From RGIG3009 sp045630285 (lineage in GTDB: Bacteria > Bacillota > Clostridia > Oscillospirales > Acutalibacteraceae), in contig JAZQSX010000026.1 in NCBI GenBank assembly GCA_045630285.1, forward strand, positions 1 to 54,843: a stretch of DNA of 54,843 nt, given 5' to 3'. Positions 1-8,876 of the stretch are shown one piece after another. The notes beneath the pieces were generated by a model, which saw only the letters and a list, made by a program, of their open reading frames with translations, searched no databases and was not told the origin of the DNA. A program made the translations under genes and the position numbers. Every line of letters starts with the position of its first letter. Position 1 is the first letter of the stretch.

Positions 1-1464
1 CGGTTCTTCCTCCACAGCCTCAAGGGCGGGTTCTTCATACGCCGGCAGATCCGTGCGTCCGCTGAAGAAATCGTCGCCGTCCGCTTCGAACTCCGTGATC
101 AGCTCGGGCTTGTCAGTTGGCTCTTCCTCACTCTTCGCCGCTTTGGGTTTACGGAACACAAAGAAGAACAACAGCAGACCGGCGCCAACCAGGAATACGG
201 CACCAAAAATATACAGCAACAAGCTGACGAGACTCGAACCGTCTTCGTCTTCAGTAAACTCGATCAACGTATAATTTTCCGGCAGCGCATTGACATCCAG
301 CAAAATATAGCCGTCTTTCGGTTCTACCGACACCGGCGTCTGCAAACCCTTGCCGCCCGGGATAGTAATTGCCAGCTCATCGGCATTTTCCATGGATTTC
401 GGCACCGGAAGCTTCACCAAGCAGGATACTCCGTCGGGCAACGACTCCATCGGCACGACTTCACCTGCAGAATCCAGCACCAGCAACGACAAGCGGAAAC
501 TGATCGCCTTGCGCTCGTTGGTGGAATAGTGACCAAACGTTTCCGAGCCCTTCAGTGCGGCATTCAGCATCGTTTCCGAGGGCAGCGCCGTCGCCACGGT
601 GACATTCAGCATCACCGAATAGTTGCCGTACGTACCAATGAGGGTGGTATAATCCTTCGCACTGAGCTGGAGCGACGCCATACGCAGAAATGCCGCTTGT
701 TCGTAACCAAACAGACCAAGCACCGTGCTGTCGGTTGCCGCACCGATAATCACGTTGCTCCCGCTGGTTGCCGTGGTGCGATTGCCCATAATCACGTCAG
801 CCGCCGTACTGCCCACCACTGGGATCGCCGTAGTGGAGGTCGTGCCTGCTCCCGTGGGAACGGTGGTCGTGGTAGTAGTGGTTGCCGACTCCGTAACGGT
901 CGTCGTCGTTTCGGTCGTTGCCGTCGTGCTTGTGGGTGCCGTGTTGGGGTGCTCCACCGCCGTCTGTGCGACCGGCAGATACGTGATCAAGCCAACCGTC
1001 AGACCTTTGCCACTGTAGGTCAACGTTTTGCCCGGAACCCAGCCGAACGAATTGTAGACGCCGTTGGCATTAGTCTCAACGTGGCTGGTAGTAAGTCCGA
1101 CTTGAATGAGCAAAGGATACCCGGCAACCGGGCGGCCAGTTTCATCGGTCGCCGTAATGGAAAACCGTCCGTTCTCCTGTACGGCAACGTCCAATTCCAC
1201 TGTCAGCTCCTGCGGCTCTGTCGGCACCGTCGTGGTCGTGGTAGAATCGTCTAGCGTCGTAGTGGTTTCCCCGATCGTTGTCGTGGTCGTCTCGTCACCC
1301 GTCGTCTCAGAAGGCTCCGTAGAGGTCGTCGTGATCGTTTCGCCCGTCGATTCGGTGGTCGTGGTTTCTTCGGCCGTCGTGGTCGTCTCTTCCGCTACGA
1401 CACCGATCGTCATAGCGCAAAATAAAACGCACAAAACGGCAACGCACGCTAATCCTTTTTTCAT
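1..1464 (-). CDS. Thr-rich exported single-pass membrane protein, partial (C-terminus off window)
   Basis: The frame is open from the ATG at 1464 to the window edge, giving 488 visible residues. An AAGGAG site lies 9 bases before the ATG. A typical signal peptide (MKKGLACVAVLCVLFCAM, ending near VVAEE) is followed by a long low-complexity Thr/Glu linker with runs of TTTT. A roughly 90-residue stretch containing GRPVAGYPL looks like an Ig/CNA-type fold. A second Thr-rich linker and a predicted beta-rich domain follow. Near the end come one membrane segment (about LVSLLLYIFGAVFLVGAGL, then FRKPK) and an acidic cytoplasmic tail. There is no LPXTG sorting signal, so it is anchored by its own membrane helix rather than by a sortase. 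Function is unknown; the domain calls beyond signal peptide and membrane helix are inference. Confidence 0.8.
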   Translation of the reverse strand, partial: MKKGLACVAVLCVLFCAMTIGVVAEETTTTAEETTTTESTGETITTTSTEPSETTGDETTTTTIGETTTTLDDSTTTTTVPTEPQELTVELDVAVQENGRFSITATDETGRPVAGYPLLIQVGLTTSHVETNANGVYNSFGWVPGKTLTYSGKGLTVGLITYLPVAQTAVEHPNTAPTSTTATTETTTTVTESATTTTTTTVPTGAGTTSTTAIPVVGSTAADVIMGNRTTATSGSNVIIGAATDSTVLGLFGYEQAAFLRMASLQLSAKDYTTLIGTYGNYSVMLNVTVATALPSETMLNAALKGSETFGHYSTNERKAISFRLSLLVLDSAGEVVPMESLPDGVSCLVKLPVPKSMENADELAITIPGGKGLQTPVSVEPKDGYILLDVNALPENYTLIEFTEDEDGSSLVSLLLYIFGAVFLVGAGLLLFFFVFRKPKAAKSEEEPTDKPELITEFEADGDDFFSGRTDLPAYEEPALEAVEEEP

Positions 1465-1505
1465 CACTATGCATCTCCTTTTCAGCCCGATGCTGTTTCA
1501 CCATT

Positions 1506-1534
1506 AGGATACCACAGTTTTTCAAAAAAGTAAA
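1506..1534 (-). promoter_or_regulatory. Promoter for the Thr-rich surface protein
   Basis: On the minus strand a TTTACT -35 (1529-1534) and TATCCT -10 (1506-1511) are 17 bp apart, with a TG one base before the -10 (extended -10). It lies about 40 bp upstream of the start codon at 1464. Confidence 0.55.
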
Positions 1535-1604
1535 TCCCCGCCGCACCTTTTTTCGATCTGTCGAAAAATCCGCTCAATTTGGTATATCTTTTTTTAATAA
1601 AGTG

Positions 1605-1613
1605 TGTTACAAT
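1605..1613 (+). promoter_or_regulatory. Extended -10 promoter for the DUF4364/two-component operon
   Basis: TGTTACAAT at 1605-1613 is an extended -10 element (TG, one base, TACAAT). No good -35 is seen 17 bp upstream. It sits 20 bp before the start codon of the DUF4364 gene at 1634. Confidence 0.5.
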
Positions 1614-1633
1614 GACGGGTGAGGTGATCGTTT

Positions 1634-2224
1634 ATGGAACGCGATGCGTTTTCTGCCGGCGTTGAGCCCGGCGGCCTGCATTCTCATCACGAAATCAAAA
1701 TTCTGATCTGCTACATGCTGAGTAGTGTACGTGAGCCACTTCCCCGCACCACCGTACTGGATATTCTCAGCGGCGGCGGTATGGCTAATTTTTTTGATGC
1801 CAGCGCTGCGATCGATGATTTGCTAAAGCGTCATAACCTGTGCGAGACCGACGACGACCTCTTGACTGTTACCGAGACCGGACGTCACGCTGCCACCACA
1901 TTGGCGGATATGATTCCCTTTACCCTGCGGGAACGGTCGGTCGACGCCGCTCTGCGATTACTTGCACGGCAGCGCAGTGAACGGGATAATTCTGCCGAGA
2001 TTTTGCCCGCCGAGGAAGGCGGCTGGAAGGTTGTCTGCTCGGTCGGCACCACCACACCGCTGCTGCGTTTTGAATTGCTGGTCGGTGACGAGTTACAGGC
2101 TCAGCAGGTGCGGGATCGGTTTTTAAGCGATCCGCTGTTGCTGTACCAAAGTATGATCGGCGTTTTGGCAGGCGATGCCACGTTAAAGCATATGCCGGAG
2201 CAGATCGTCATCGATCTTCCTTAA
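1634..2224 (+). CDS. DUF4364 family protein (winged-helix regulator-like)
   Basis: This 196-residue protein matches the layout of the DUF4364 family, which is common in Clostridia. An N-terminal winged-helix-like half (HHEIKILICYMLSSV, then the segment around FFDASAAIDDLLKRHNL and the wing LLTVTETGRHAATTL) precedes a beta-rich C-terminal half. A GAGGTGAT ribosome site precedes the ATG. It is the first gene of an operon with a response regulator 10 bp downstream and a histidine kinase, so it may tune or report on that system. The family has no proven biochemical role. The family call is from sequence memory and the regulator role is inference. Confidence 0.75.
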   Translation: MERDAFSAGVEPGGLHSHHEIKILICYMLSSVREPLPRTTVLDILSGGGMANFFDASAAIDDLLKRHNLCETDDDLLTVTETGRHAATTLADMIPFTLRERSVDAALRLLARQRSERDNSAEILPAEEGGWKVVCSVGTTTPLLRFELLVGDELQAQQVRDRFLSDPLLLYQSMIGVLAGDATLKHMPEQIVIDLP

Positions 2225-2234
2225 GGAGGCACTT

Positions 2235-2906
2235 ATGGACAACCCCATCATTCTCATTGTTGATGATGAAGAACGGATGCGTCGTGTTATCGCCGACTAT
2301 CTGCACCTGAAAAGCTACCGTACCGCTGAAGCGGCAGACGGTGTCGAGGCCATGGAGCAATTCCGTGCATTGCATCCCTCATTGGTTCTGTTGGACGTGA
2401 TGATGCCCCGTATGAACGGTTGGGATGTCTGCCGTGCCATTCGCCAGATCGATACCACCACACCGATCATCATGCTGACCGCACGCAGTGAAGAAGCCGA
2501 TGAATTGCAAGGCTTTGAGCTGGGTGCCGACGAATACATTGCCAAGCCCTTCAGCCTGAAGATCCTCCTCGCCCGCATTGAGGCGGTTTTGCGCCGTAAC
2601 AGTGGGCAACCCGAGGCCAACGTTTCCCCGTCACTTTTGCGGGTGGATCACCTGGCACGTGAGGTCAGTGTCGGCGGCGCACCGGTGGCCTTGACGTATA
2701 CCGAGTTTGAATTGTTGGAATACTTGATGACCAACAAAGGACTCGCCCTGTCCCGTGACCGCATTTTGGATAATGTCTGGCGATACGATTACGACGGCGA
2801 TGCTCGAACGGTCGATACTCACATTAAGAAACTGCGCAGCAAACTGGGCGAAGCCGGTGAAATGATCAAAACTATCCGTGGAATCGGCTATAAGTTTGAG
2901 GGATAA
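2235..2906 (+). CDS. OmpR/PhoB-type response regulator
   Basis: A 223-residue DNA-binding response regulator. The receiver domain (about 1-120) shows the acidic pair D10-D11, the phosphoacceptor D54 in LLDVMMP, T82 and K104 in AKPF. The C-terminal winged helix (about 130-223) has the typical TYTEFELLEYL, SRDRILDNVW and RTVDTHIKKLRSKLG segments. It has an AAGGAGG site before the ATG and ends 2 bp before the kinase gene, so the two are surely cotranscribed and form one two-component system. The signal and regulon cannot be read from the sequence. Confidence 0.95.
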   Translation: MDNPIILIVDDEERMRRVIADYLHLKSYRTAEAADGVEAMEQFRALHPSLVLLDVMMPRMNGWDVCRAIRQIDTTTPIIMLTARSEEADELQGFELGADEYIAKPFSLKILLARIEAVLRRNSGQPEANVSPSLLRVDHLAREVSVGGAPVALTYTEFELLEYLMTNKGLALSRDRILDNVWRYDYDGDARTVDTHIKKLRSKLGEAGEMIKTIRGIGYKFEG

Positions 2907-2908
2907 GT

Positions 2909-4366
2909 ATGAAGACCAACCCCATTACCCGATTTTTTCATTCCATTGCCGGTAAAGTTACCGGTATTTTTGTGCTGTGCATTTTACTGCTCGTGTTGAC
3001 AAACTGGTTCCTGAACAGCTTTGCTTTTACGGAGTATTACGAGGAAGAACAGCGTGAACTACTGATAACCGCCTACGAAGAAATCGACGATGCACCACGC
3101 TCGCCACGTACCCTGACCGGTCTGCTGGACGGCTACAGTATGCAGCACGGCGTGCAGGCGATGATGTGGTCGGACACTCACGTGATCTACGCCCCTCCAC
3201 GCACCAGCCCGGCCTTCGGCTTCAATGCAAGGCCCGCTCCGATCCGTTTGAAAAACGGCGAATTTCAGATTTCCAACACACCGCCGCCTATGGCACAGGG
3301 TGACAGCAGCTGGCTGACGCTTACGGCCCGCACGACCGACGGATATAATCTGTCCCTGTGGGTCTCACTGTCCGATGCACAATCCACCACCGAGATCAAC
3401 AACCGTTTTCTGCTGTGGTCGGCGTTGGTTGCTTTGCTTGTCGGTGGCTTAGCTATTGTGGTACTGTCCCGCTCCCTTACCCGCCCGATGCGCAAGCTTT
3501 CCTCCATGGTACGCCATATGGCAGAGCTTGACTTTTCCGAGCGTTACGTCGGCGACGGGAGCGACGAGCTGACCGAGCTGGGGCAGCATCTGAATACGGT
3601 GTCCGAAACGTTGGAAAGCACGGTTTCGGAGCTGAAAACTGCCAACCTGCGTCTGAAAGGCGATATGGTGCTGCAAGAGCAGCAAAACGAAGCCCGTACA
3701 CGCTTCATCCAAAACGTATCGCACGAACTCAAAACGCCGCTCGCACTTATTCAGACGTATGCAGAAGGACTGAGTGAAAACGCCGTCGACGACCCGGAAA
3801 GCCGTGCCTACTACTGCAACGTCATCGAGGATGAGGCACAACGGCTGACACAGATGCTGTCAAAGCTGACCACACTGATGCAGCTAGAATCCGGGAACGA
3901 GGAGCTGACGATCGACCGTTTCGACGTTCGCGCTCTGTTTGAACGGTTGCTTGAACGCTTTGAGCCGCTGTTCTACGAGCGCAATGCCACGGCTGTTCCG
4001 CTGCCCGAGACACCGTGCTTCGCCTGGGGTGATGCTGAATTGATCGAAAATGTTGCGATCAACTATCTGACCAATGCCCTTAACCACGTCACACCCGGTG
4101 GCGAGATCCGCATCACGTGGGAAACCACCCCGCAAGGTACCGTCCGTATCGCCGTTTTCAACACCGGCGATCCCATTCCGGACGAGGATCTTCCTCACAT
4201 CTGGGAAAGCTTTTATAAAGTGGACAAGGCACACACCCGTTCCTACGGCGGCACCGGTATCGGTCTGTCGGTCGTAGCCGCCGTGATGACGGCGCATGGT
4301 ATGCCGTACGGCGTGGAAAACGTCGAAAACGGCGTCTGCTTCTTCCTGGAACTGACGCAAAAATGA
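2909..4366 (+). CDS. Membrane sensor histidine kinase
   Basis: A 485-residue kinase with a membrane helix at about 18-36, an extracytoplasmic sensor region of about 125 residues, and a second helix at about 167-187. A HAMP linker (SRSLTRPMRKLSSM onward) follows, then a DHp domain with the phosphorylated His in SHELKTPLALI (H272). The HATPase domain has the N box (NYLTNALNHV), a G1-type motif (FNTGDPI) and the G2 box (GGTGIGLSVV). All catalytic motifs are present. It partners the response regulator directly upstream. The sensor region has no recognisable PAS or Cache signature by eye, so the ligand is unknown. Confidence 0.95.
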   Translation: MKTNPITRFFHSIAGKVTGIFVLCILLLVLTNWFLNSFAFTEYYEEEQRELLITAYEEIDDAPRSPRTLTGLLDGYSMQHGVQAMMWSDTHVIYAPPRTSPAFGFNARPAPIRLKNGEFQISNTPPPMAQGDSSWLTLTARTTDGYNLSLWVSLSDAQSTTEINNRFLLWSALVALLVGGLAIVVLSRSLTRPMRKLSSMVRHMAELDFSERYVGDGSDELTELGQHLNTVSETLESTVSELKTANLRLKGDMVLQEQQNEARTRFIQNVSHELKTPLALIQTYAEGLSENAVDDPESRAYYCNVIEDEAQRLTQMLSKLTTLMQLESGNEELTIDRFDVRALFERLLERFEPLFYERNATAVPLPETPCFAWGDAELIENVAINYLTNALNHVTPGGEIRITWETTPQGTVRIAVFNTGDPIPDEDLPHIWESFYKVDKAHTRSYGGTGIGLSVVAAVMTAHGMPYGVENVENGVCFFLELTQK

Positions 4367-4419
4367 TCACAGCTGCCAAATGAAGCAGCTGCTTGCTCTA
4401 CAAAGGATGTGTTATTCGT

Positions 4420-5301
4420 ATGGACTACGTTCTTCTGCTGGGCTCAGCATTTCTGTTCTCCATGCAAATCATTTTCACCAAGATGTTTGAGACAAAATGC
4501 GGCAAAGCGTTTTATGCCACAACATGCTTTACCTTTGTCAGCAGTGCACTTCTGCTGATCATTTTGCTGACCGTCGCAGGATTTCGCGTGCAGTTTACAC
4601 CCTTTTCTCTACTGATGGGCGGTATGCTGGCGGCGGTCACCGTCGGAGCCAATCTGCTCAGTATCAAGGCAATGGCGTTCGGCAAGGTATCGGTTTATAC
4701 GCTCTTTTTGATGCTCGGCGGTATGCTGGTCCCCTTCATTGTGGGCGTGATCTGGCTGGATGAGCCGCTGAAATGGGAATACGTTCTCGCCTCGGTGCTG
4801 CTGTTGGTTGCTATGCTTTTCCCGGTATTCGACCCTTCGGAGACACAGGGTCAAGGGAAAAAATCGTATCTGTTGTTTCTCATGTTGTGCGTCGTGATCT
4901 TTTTGCTGAACGGTGCCAACTCCGTGTTGGGAAAGCTGCATCAGATCGACGAGTCAGCTGTTGATATTCTGGATTTTCTCATCATCGACTATATGTTTGA
5001 AACCGCTATCAGCCTGGTTTTGTTTCTCGGCTGTCGTCCACGGGAAAAGTACCGCTGTATTGTCAACAAAAACACACTCATCAGCGGACTGGGGTTCGGT
5101 CTCGTCCACATTGCCGCCACCTTCCTGCAGCTGTACTGCGCATCCACGGTCGACGCCTCTATGATGTACCCGTTTATTACCGGCGGAACGCTGGTGTTTA
5201 CCCCGCTGCTAACACTGTTTCTCTTCAAGGAGAAGATCAATCTCTACACGGTTGCGTGTATCGGATTATCTGTTGCGGCGAGTATTCTGTTCGCTTTTTG
5301 A
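4420..5301 (+). CDS. EamA/DMT family transporter
   Basis: A 293-residue inner-membrane protein with about ten hydrophobic helices arranged as two EamA-like halves, typical of drug/metabolite transporters. I chose the ATG at 4420 because AAAGGATG ends 10 bases upstream; an in-frame TTG at 4393 would extend it by 9 residues but has no ribosome site. The gene follows the histidine kinase after 53 bp and ends in a strong terminator, so it may belong to the same transcript and be a target or passenger of the two-component system. The substrate is unknown. Confidence 0.8.
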   Translation: MDYVLLLGSAFLFSMQIIFTKMFETKCGKAFYATTCFTFVSSALLLIILLTVAGFRVQFTPFSLLMGGMLAAVTVGANLLSIKAMAFGKVSVYTLFLMLGGMLVPFIVGVIWLDEPLKWEYVLASVLLLVAMLFPVFDPSETQGQGKKSYLLFLMLCVVIFLLNGANSVLGKLHQIDESAVDILDFLIIDYMFETAISLVLFLGCRPREKYRCIVNKNTLISGLGFGLVHIAATFLQLYCASTVDASMMYPFITGGTLVFTPLLTLFLFKEKINLYTVACIGLSVAASILFAF

Positions 5302-5312
5302 CCGTTATCATC

Positions 5313-5348
5313 AAAAAAGCCACCGACCAAGACAGTCGGTGGCTTTTT
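5313..5348. terminator. Bidirectional intrinsic terminator between the EamA gene and recD2
   Basis: An AAAAAAGCCACCGAC arm, a short loop and a GTCGGTGGCTTTTT arm form a GC-rich hairpin with a T run on both strands. It lies between the convergent ends of the EamA gene (5301) and recD2 (5351). Confidence 0.9.
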
Positions 5349-5350
5349 CG

Positions 5351-7558
5351 TTAAAACATACGCTGTGCGTCCTGAAGGAAGCGACAAAGTCCGGTATAAC
5401 GCAATACCTTTCGGTCATTTTGCACCATACTTTGGATTGTCTCACGACTGCCCACCAAGATCAGCAACGATCGGGCACGGGTCACAGCGGTATACAGCAA
5501 ATTGCGATAACACAGCTGGGTAGGGTTGCGATAAATCGGCGCAACTACCGTGTGGAACTCACTGCCCTGACTTTTGTGTACCGTAATGGCATACGCCGGC
5601 TCCAGTTCTTCCGCCTGATCCCACGTGTACAGTGCCGTGCGATCCTCATATCGCACCTTCATCGTCTGCTCACGAACGTTGATCTCCTCCAGGATCCCAA
5701 TATCGCCGTTGAAAACGCCCGTACCGGTCTCACCGGTGTCCCGTGTCCACATAATATCGTAGTTATTGCGAATGTGCATCACCTTGTCACCTTCCCGCAA
5801 CAACCCGTTTTCACCCCGCCATTCGTGCTTTTTATCCTGCGGCGGGTTGAGCTCCTCCTGTAATTTCTCGTTCAGATGACCGGTTCCCACATCGCCCTTG
5901 CGACCGGGGCAGAGTACCTGAATATCATTGAATGCATCGGTACCGTAACTGACAGGGAGCCGCCTTACACACAGATCCACCACGGTCTTCACCGTGTCCT
6001 CACTGCTTTGTTGCGGCAGAAAAAAGAAGTCGCCCGTTCGCCCCGACAAAATCGGCATATCGCCGTCCACGATGCGGTGCGCATTCACGATGATCTCACT
6101 TTCCAGTGCCTGGCGAAACACTTCGGTAAGCTCCACCATGGGCAATACCCGACTTTCGATTAGATCATGCAGTACACGACCCGCCCCCACGGCGGGCAGC
6201 TGATCGGTATCCCCCACCAAAATCAGCCGACAACCCGGACGCAGGGCGCGCAATAAATGATCAAACAGCACAGTATCTACCATCGACATCTCGTCGACGA
6301 TAAGCGCATCAATATCCAACGGATTTTTCTCGTTACGCTCAAATATCGGCGTGTCGGTGCCATCCCACTGCACCTCAAGCAAGCGGTGGATGGTACGCGC
6401 CTCGTAGCCGGTCAATTCCGAGATCCGCTTGGCAGCACGACCGGTCGGCGCCGTGATCTCCACACGCTCGCCCAATCCTTCCAGTAGCATAATGATTGCC
6501 TTCAGCGTGGTGGTTTTACCTGTACCGGGGCCACCCGTCAGAATTAACACACCTTTTTCAATAGCAGACAAGATCGCCTGTCGCTGCTGTGTCTGATAGG
6601 TAATGCTATTCTTTTTTTCCGCCGTGGCAAGATTTTTCTCAATAAGCGGCGTGATCGCCGTGTGAAATCCCGTCATCAACCGGATACGTGAGGCGATATA
6701 CCGCTCCGCCATATGCAGATCGGGCAAAAAGACAAAATATCGCTCGTCAAAAGCTTCAACACGCACAGTAAAATTGCCCCGCATCTCATCCAGCGCCGAC
6801 ACCACGACCGCTTCACCGACACCCAGCAAGACCGCCGTTGCCGCAATCAGCTTATCCTGCGGCAGGCAGGTGTGTCCGTTGTGCAAATTGTGACGCAGAA
6901 CGTGCAGAATCCCCGCCTCAACACGGCGTGGATCATCCGCAGGACGCTCCATACTCATACAAATGCGATCCGCACGCTCAAATCCAATGCGTAAGCCCGG
7001 TGAGCACAAGCAATACGGGTCCTTACGCACCGTGTCCACCGTAGCGGCACCCCACCGCTTCCAGCACCGCAGCGCCTCGCTCTGCGTCAGGCCGTAGGCC
7101 GAAAACGCCAGAATCACTTCACGCAGACCGAATTGCTCAGCATAGGCCTGTGCCATTTTTGCAGCACGTGCCTTCGTGATGCCACGCACCTCCGAAAGGC
7201 GCTCCGGCTCCTCCTCCATTACACGCAGCGTATCCCCACCGAACCGTTCGACGATAGCAGCGGCCGTGGCGGGACCGATTCCCTTGATCGCTCCGGAGGC
7301 GAGATAGCGAAACACCGAATCCGTATCAGTCGGAAGCTGGTGCTCATAGCTTTCCACCACAAACTGACGGCCGTACCGGGGATGCTCTCCCCAATCGCCC
7401 GTCATCTGAAGATATTCCCCCGCTTCTATCGTCGGAAGAATCCCCACAGCGGTATAAAACTCCTCTTCTGCCGCTATTTCCAGCACGGTCCAGCCGTTAT
7501 TTTCATTGCGATACACCACTCGCTCGACCATGCCGGACAGCCGTTCGTCCTTTGCCAT
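5351..7558 (-). CDS. recD2: RecD2-type ATP-dependent DNA helicase (YrrC family)
   Basis: A 735-residue superfamily 1B 5'-3' helicase of the RecD2/TraA type. The N-terminal region of about 330 residues contains helix-hairpin-helix-like repeats (GAIKGIGPATAAAIV; LSEVRGITKARAAKM) that mark RecD2 rather than RecBCD RecD. The motor domain has Walker A GGPGTGKTTTL (about residue 340), Walker B VDEMSMVD, and late helicase motifs including AYAITVHKSQGSEF and YTAVTRA. The ATG at 7558 has GGAGAGG 7 bases upstream; an in-frame TTG 15 bases earlier overlaps that site and is unlikely. The family acts in replication-fork and mismatch-linked repair in Firmicutes lacking RecBCD, which fits the addAB genes in this window. 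Confidence 0.93.
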   Translation of the reverse strand: MAKDERLSGMVERVVYRNENNGWTVLEIAAEEEFYTAVGILPTIEAGEYLQMTGDWGEHPRYGRQFVVESYEHQLPTDTDSVFRYLASGAIKGIGPATAAAIVERFGGDTLRVMEEEPERLSEVRGITKARAAKMAQAYAEQFGLREVILAFSAYGLTQSEALRCWKRWGAATVDTVRKDPYCLCSPGLRIGFERADRICMSMERPADDPRRVEAGILHVLRHNLHNGHTCLPQDKLIAATAVLLGVGEAVVVSALDEMRGNFTVRVEAFDERYFVFLPDLHMAERYIASRIRLMTGFHTAITPLIEKNLATAEKKNSITYQTQQRQAILSAIEKGVLILTGGPGTGKTTTLKAIIMLLEGLGERVEITAPTGRAAKRISELTGYEARTIHRLLEVQWDGTDTPIFERNEKNPLDIDALIVDEMSMVDTVLFDHLLRALRPGCRLILVGDTDQLPAVGAGRVLHDLIESRVLPMVELTEVFRQALESEIIVNAHRIVDGDMPILSGRTGDFFFLPQQSSEDTVKTVVDLCVRRLPVSYGTDAFNDIQVLCPGRKGDVGTGHLNEKLQEELNPPQDKKHEWRGENGLLREGDKVMHIRNNYDIMWTRDTGETGTGVFNGDIGILEEINVREQTMKVRYEDRTALYTWDQAEELEPAYAITVHKSQGSEFHTVVAPIYRNPTQLCYRNLLYTAVTRARSLLILVGSRETIQSMVQNDRKVLRYTGLCRFLQDAQRMF

Positions 7559-7597
7559 ACTGTGCCTCTCCAAAACCGAACATATTTTCGATTTTGA

Positions 7598-7957
7598 TTA
7601 TACTCCCTTTTTTTCGTCTTGTAAAGCGGTTTGCAGCAATTCGTCCCATTCTTTTTTATCCACAAAATCCACCTGCAGCCGTTCACACACCTGCTTTGCC
7701 AACGCGGCACTTCGTCGTGTCAGGCCGTTGTCTAAAAGAACGGGAGAAATATGCTGTCCGTAGCCGTCCCGACACAGCACCCTTGCACGGCGTGCCTGGT
7801 ACTCGGCATCATCCCGCTCACCGCACAGCGGCACCAGCAGATAGGCCTTCTCGTTTTTGTCAAATAAAAGTATGCGACAGATCAGCCGCCATAAAATGTC
7901 TGCCGCACCGTACACGGCAAGCAGTAATCCTACTGCCAGAAAAACGGTTTCCGACAC
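7598..7957 (-). CDS. Small membrane protein of unknown function
   Basis: A 119-residue protein starting at GTG, with a hydrophobic N-terminal helix (about 5-30) and a soluble, charged remainder. The C-terminal half has an ALAKQVCERLQVDFVDKKEW segment and ends in a Lys-rich tail. I do not recognise a named family. It sits 33 bp after the PdaA-like gene and 39 bp before recD2, so it is probably cotranscribed with both. Its topology (N-out or N-in) and role are not evident. Confidence 0.65.
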   Translation of the reverse strand: MSETVFLAVGLLLAVYGAADILWRLICRILLFDKNEKAYLLVPLCGERDDAEYQARRARVLCRDGYGQHISPVLLDNGLTRRSAALAKQVCERLQVDFVDKKEWDELLQTALQDEKKGV

Positions 7958-7990
7958 CTCAACCCGCCCCTTTTCTTTGAGTTAATTCCA

Positions 7991-8824
7991 CTATATGTCG
8001 GCGGACGGGCGGTGTTTCGTGTCCGTTTTCACCAAATCGCTAAGCGGTGCAAAGGTATATCCCATCGATTTCCACTGCGTGATCAATTCGCCGAGCACCG
8101 CCGCATTGGTAGCGGATGTACTATGCAGCAGCACGATCGCACCCGGATGAATGCGGGACGTCAGCTTGCTGAGCGCCTCCTCCCGCGTCGGCTGACGGTC
8201 GACGTACCAATCCACGTAAGCCAGACTCCAGAAAAAGGTGTGGTACCCCAGTTCCGACGCCATTTGAAGGTTCTGTTCGCTGAACTTCCCCTGCGGTGGT
8301 CGGTAAAACTTCACCATATCCTTGCCGGTAACCGCTCGATACGCCTCCTCCAGATCGGTAAGCTCCTTCTTGAACGCTTGCTTGTCGGTAATGTGTGACA
8401 TATTCGGATGCGTTGCGGTGTGATTGGCAACGGTATGTCCCTCTGCCACCATACGCTGTACCAGTTCCGGAGCGCTGTCCAAATAATTTTTGACCAGAAA
8501 GAAGGTCGCCGGCACCCCCTGCTCTTTCAGTGCATCCAGAATCGATGCCGTATACCCATTTTCATACCCTGCGTCAAACGTGAGATAGATCACTTTTTCT
8601 TTGGTATTCCCCACGTAATGCGCATTATATCGGGCCAAAAACTCAGCGTCGGCATTGCCCGTCGGCACTTGTCCTTCGCCGTGGAACCCCAAACCCCAAT
8701 CGGATGTCGCCGCCGGCACAGACGGCTCTCTCGTCAGTACATACGGAACGAGAACCAACGCCGCCATACAGCACGCTACCACGGCAAGCCACCGCTTTTT
8801 CAGTACCAAAACCAAAAATCCCAC
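7991..8824 (-). CDS. pdaA: PdaA-like polysaccharide deacetylase (muramic delta-lactam type)
   Basis: A NodB-fold deacetylase of about 277 residues with an N-terminal membrane anchor (WLAVVACCMAALVLVPYVL). Motif 1 is YLTFDAGYENGYT, matching the PdaA variant TFDxGYENGYT instead of the usual TFDDG. The zinc site HTATHPNMS (H-x3-H), RPPQGKFSE, FWSLAYVDW and HPGAIVLLHS are also present and closely follow B. subtilis PdaA, which removes acetate from muramic acid to make cortex muramic-delta-lactam. The start is uncertain. The GTG at 8824 and the TTG at 8815 both fit a ribosome site within AAGGTGTGAGGTGGG, and this site is buried in a 17-bp hairpin. A longer frame runs back into cdd and is rejected. 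The gene symbol is by similarity. Confidence 0.85.
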   Translation of the reverse strand: MGFLVLVLKKRWLAVVACCMAALVLVPYVLTREPSVPAATSDWGLGFHGEGQVPTGNADAEFLARYNAHYVGNTKEKVIYLTFDAGYENGYTASILDALKEQGVPATFFLVKNYLDSAPELVQRMVAEGHTVANHTATHPNMSHITDKQAFKKELTDLEEAYRAVTGKDMVKFYRPPQGKFSEQNLQMASELGYHTFFWSLAYVDWYVDRQPTREEALSKLTSRIHPGAIVLLHSTSATNAAVLGELITQWKSMGYTFAPLSDLVKTDTKHRPSADI

Positions 8825-8862
8825 CTCACACCTTCCATTTAGTGAAAGGTATGAGGCGGGAT
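8814..8862 (-). terminator. Hairpin with T run after cdd, overlapping the pdaA ribosome site
   Basis: Positions 8846-8862 and 8818-8834 form a 17-bp stem in minus-strand RNA (two G-U pairs, 11-base loop), followed by five U. It looks like the terminator of the deoB-cdd transcript, but its 3' arm also contains the ribosome site and GTG start of pdaA. Confidence 0.65.
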
Positions 8863-8876
8863 CCTTCTTTATGCGT

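Noticed and set aside
725..1507. Val-rich open frames on the plus strand
   Set aside because: They are antisense to the Thr-rich linkers of the surface protein; repeated ACG/ACC codons read as Val-rich on the other strand.
4372..4392. Small hairpin CAGCTGC/GCAGCTG after the histidine kinase
   Set aside because: It is short and lacks a T run, so I do not call it a terminator; the EamA gene may be read through.
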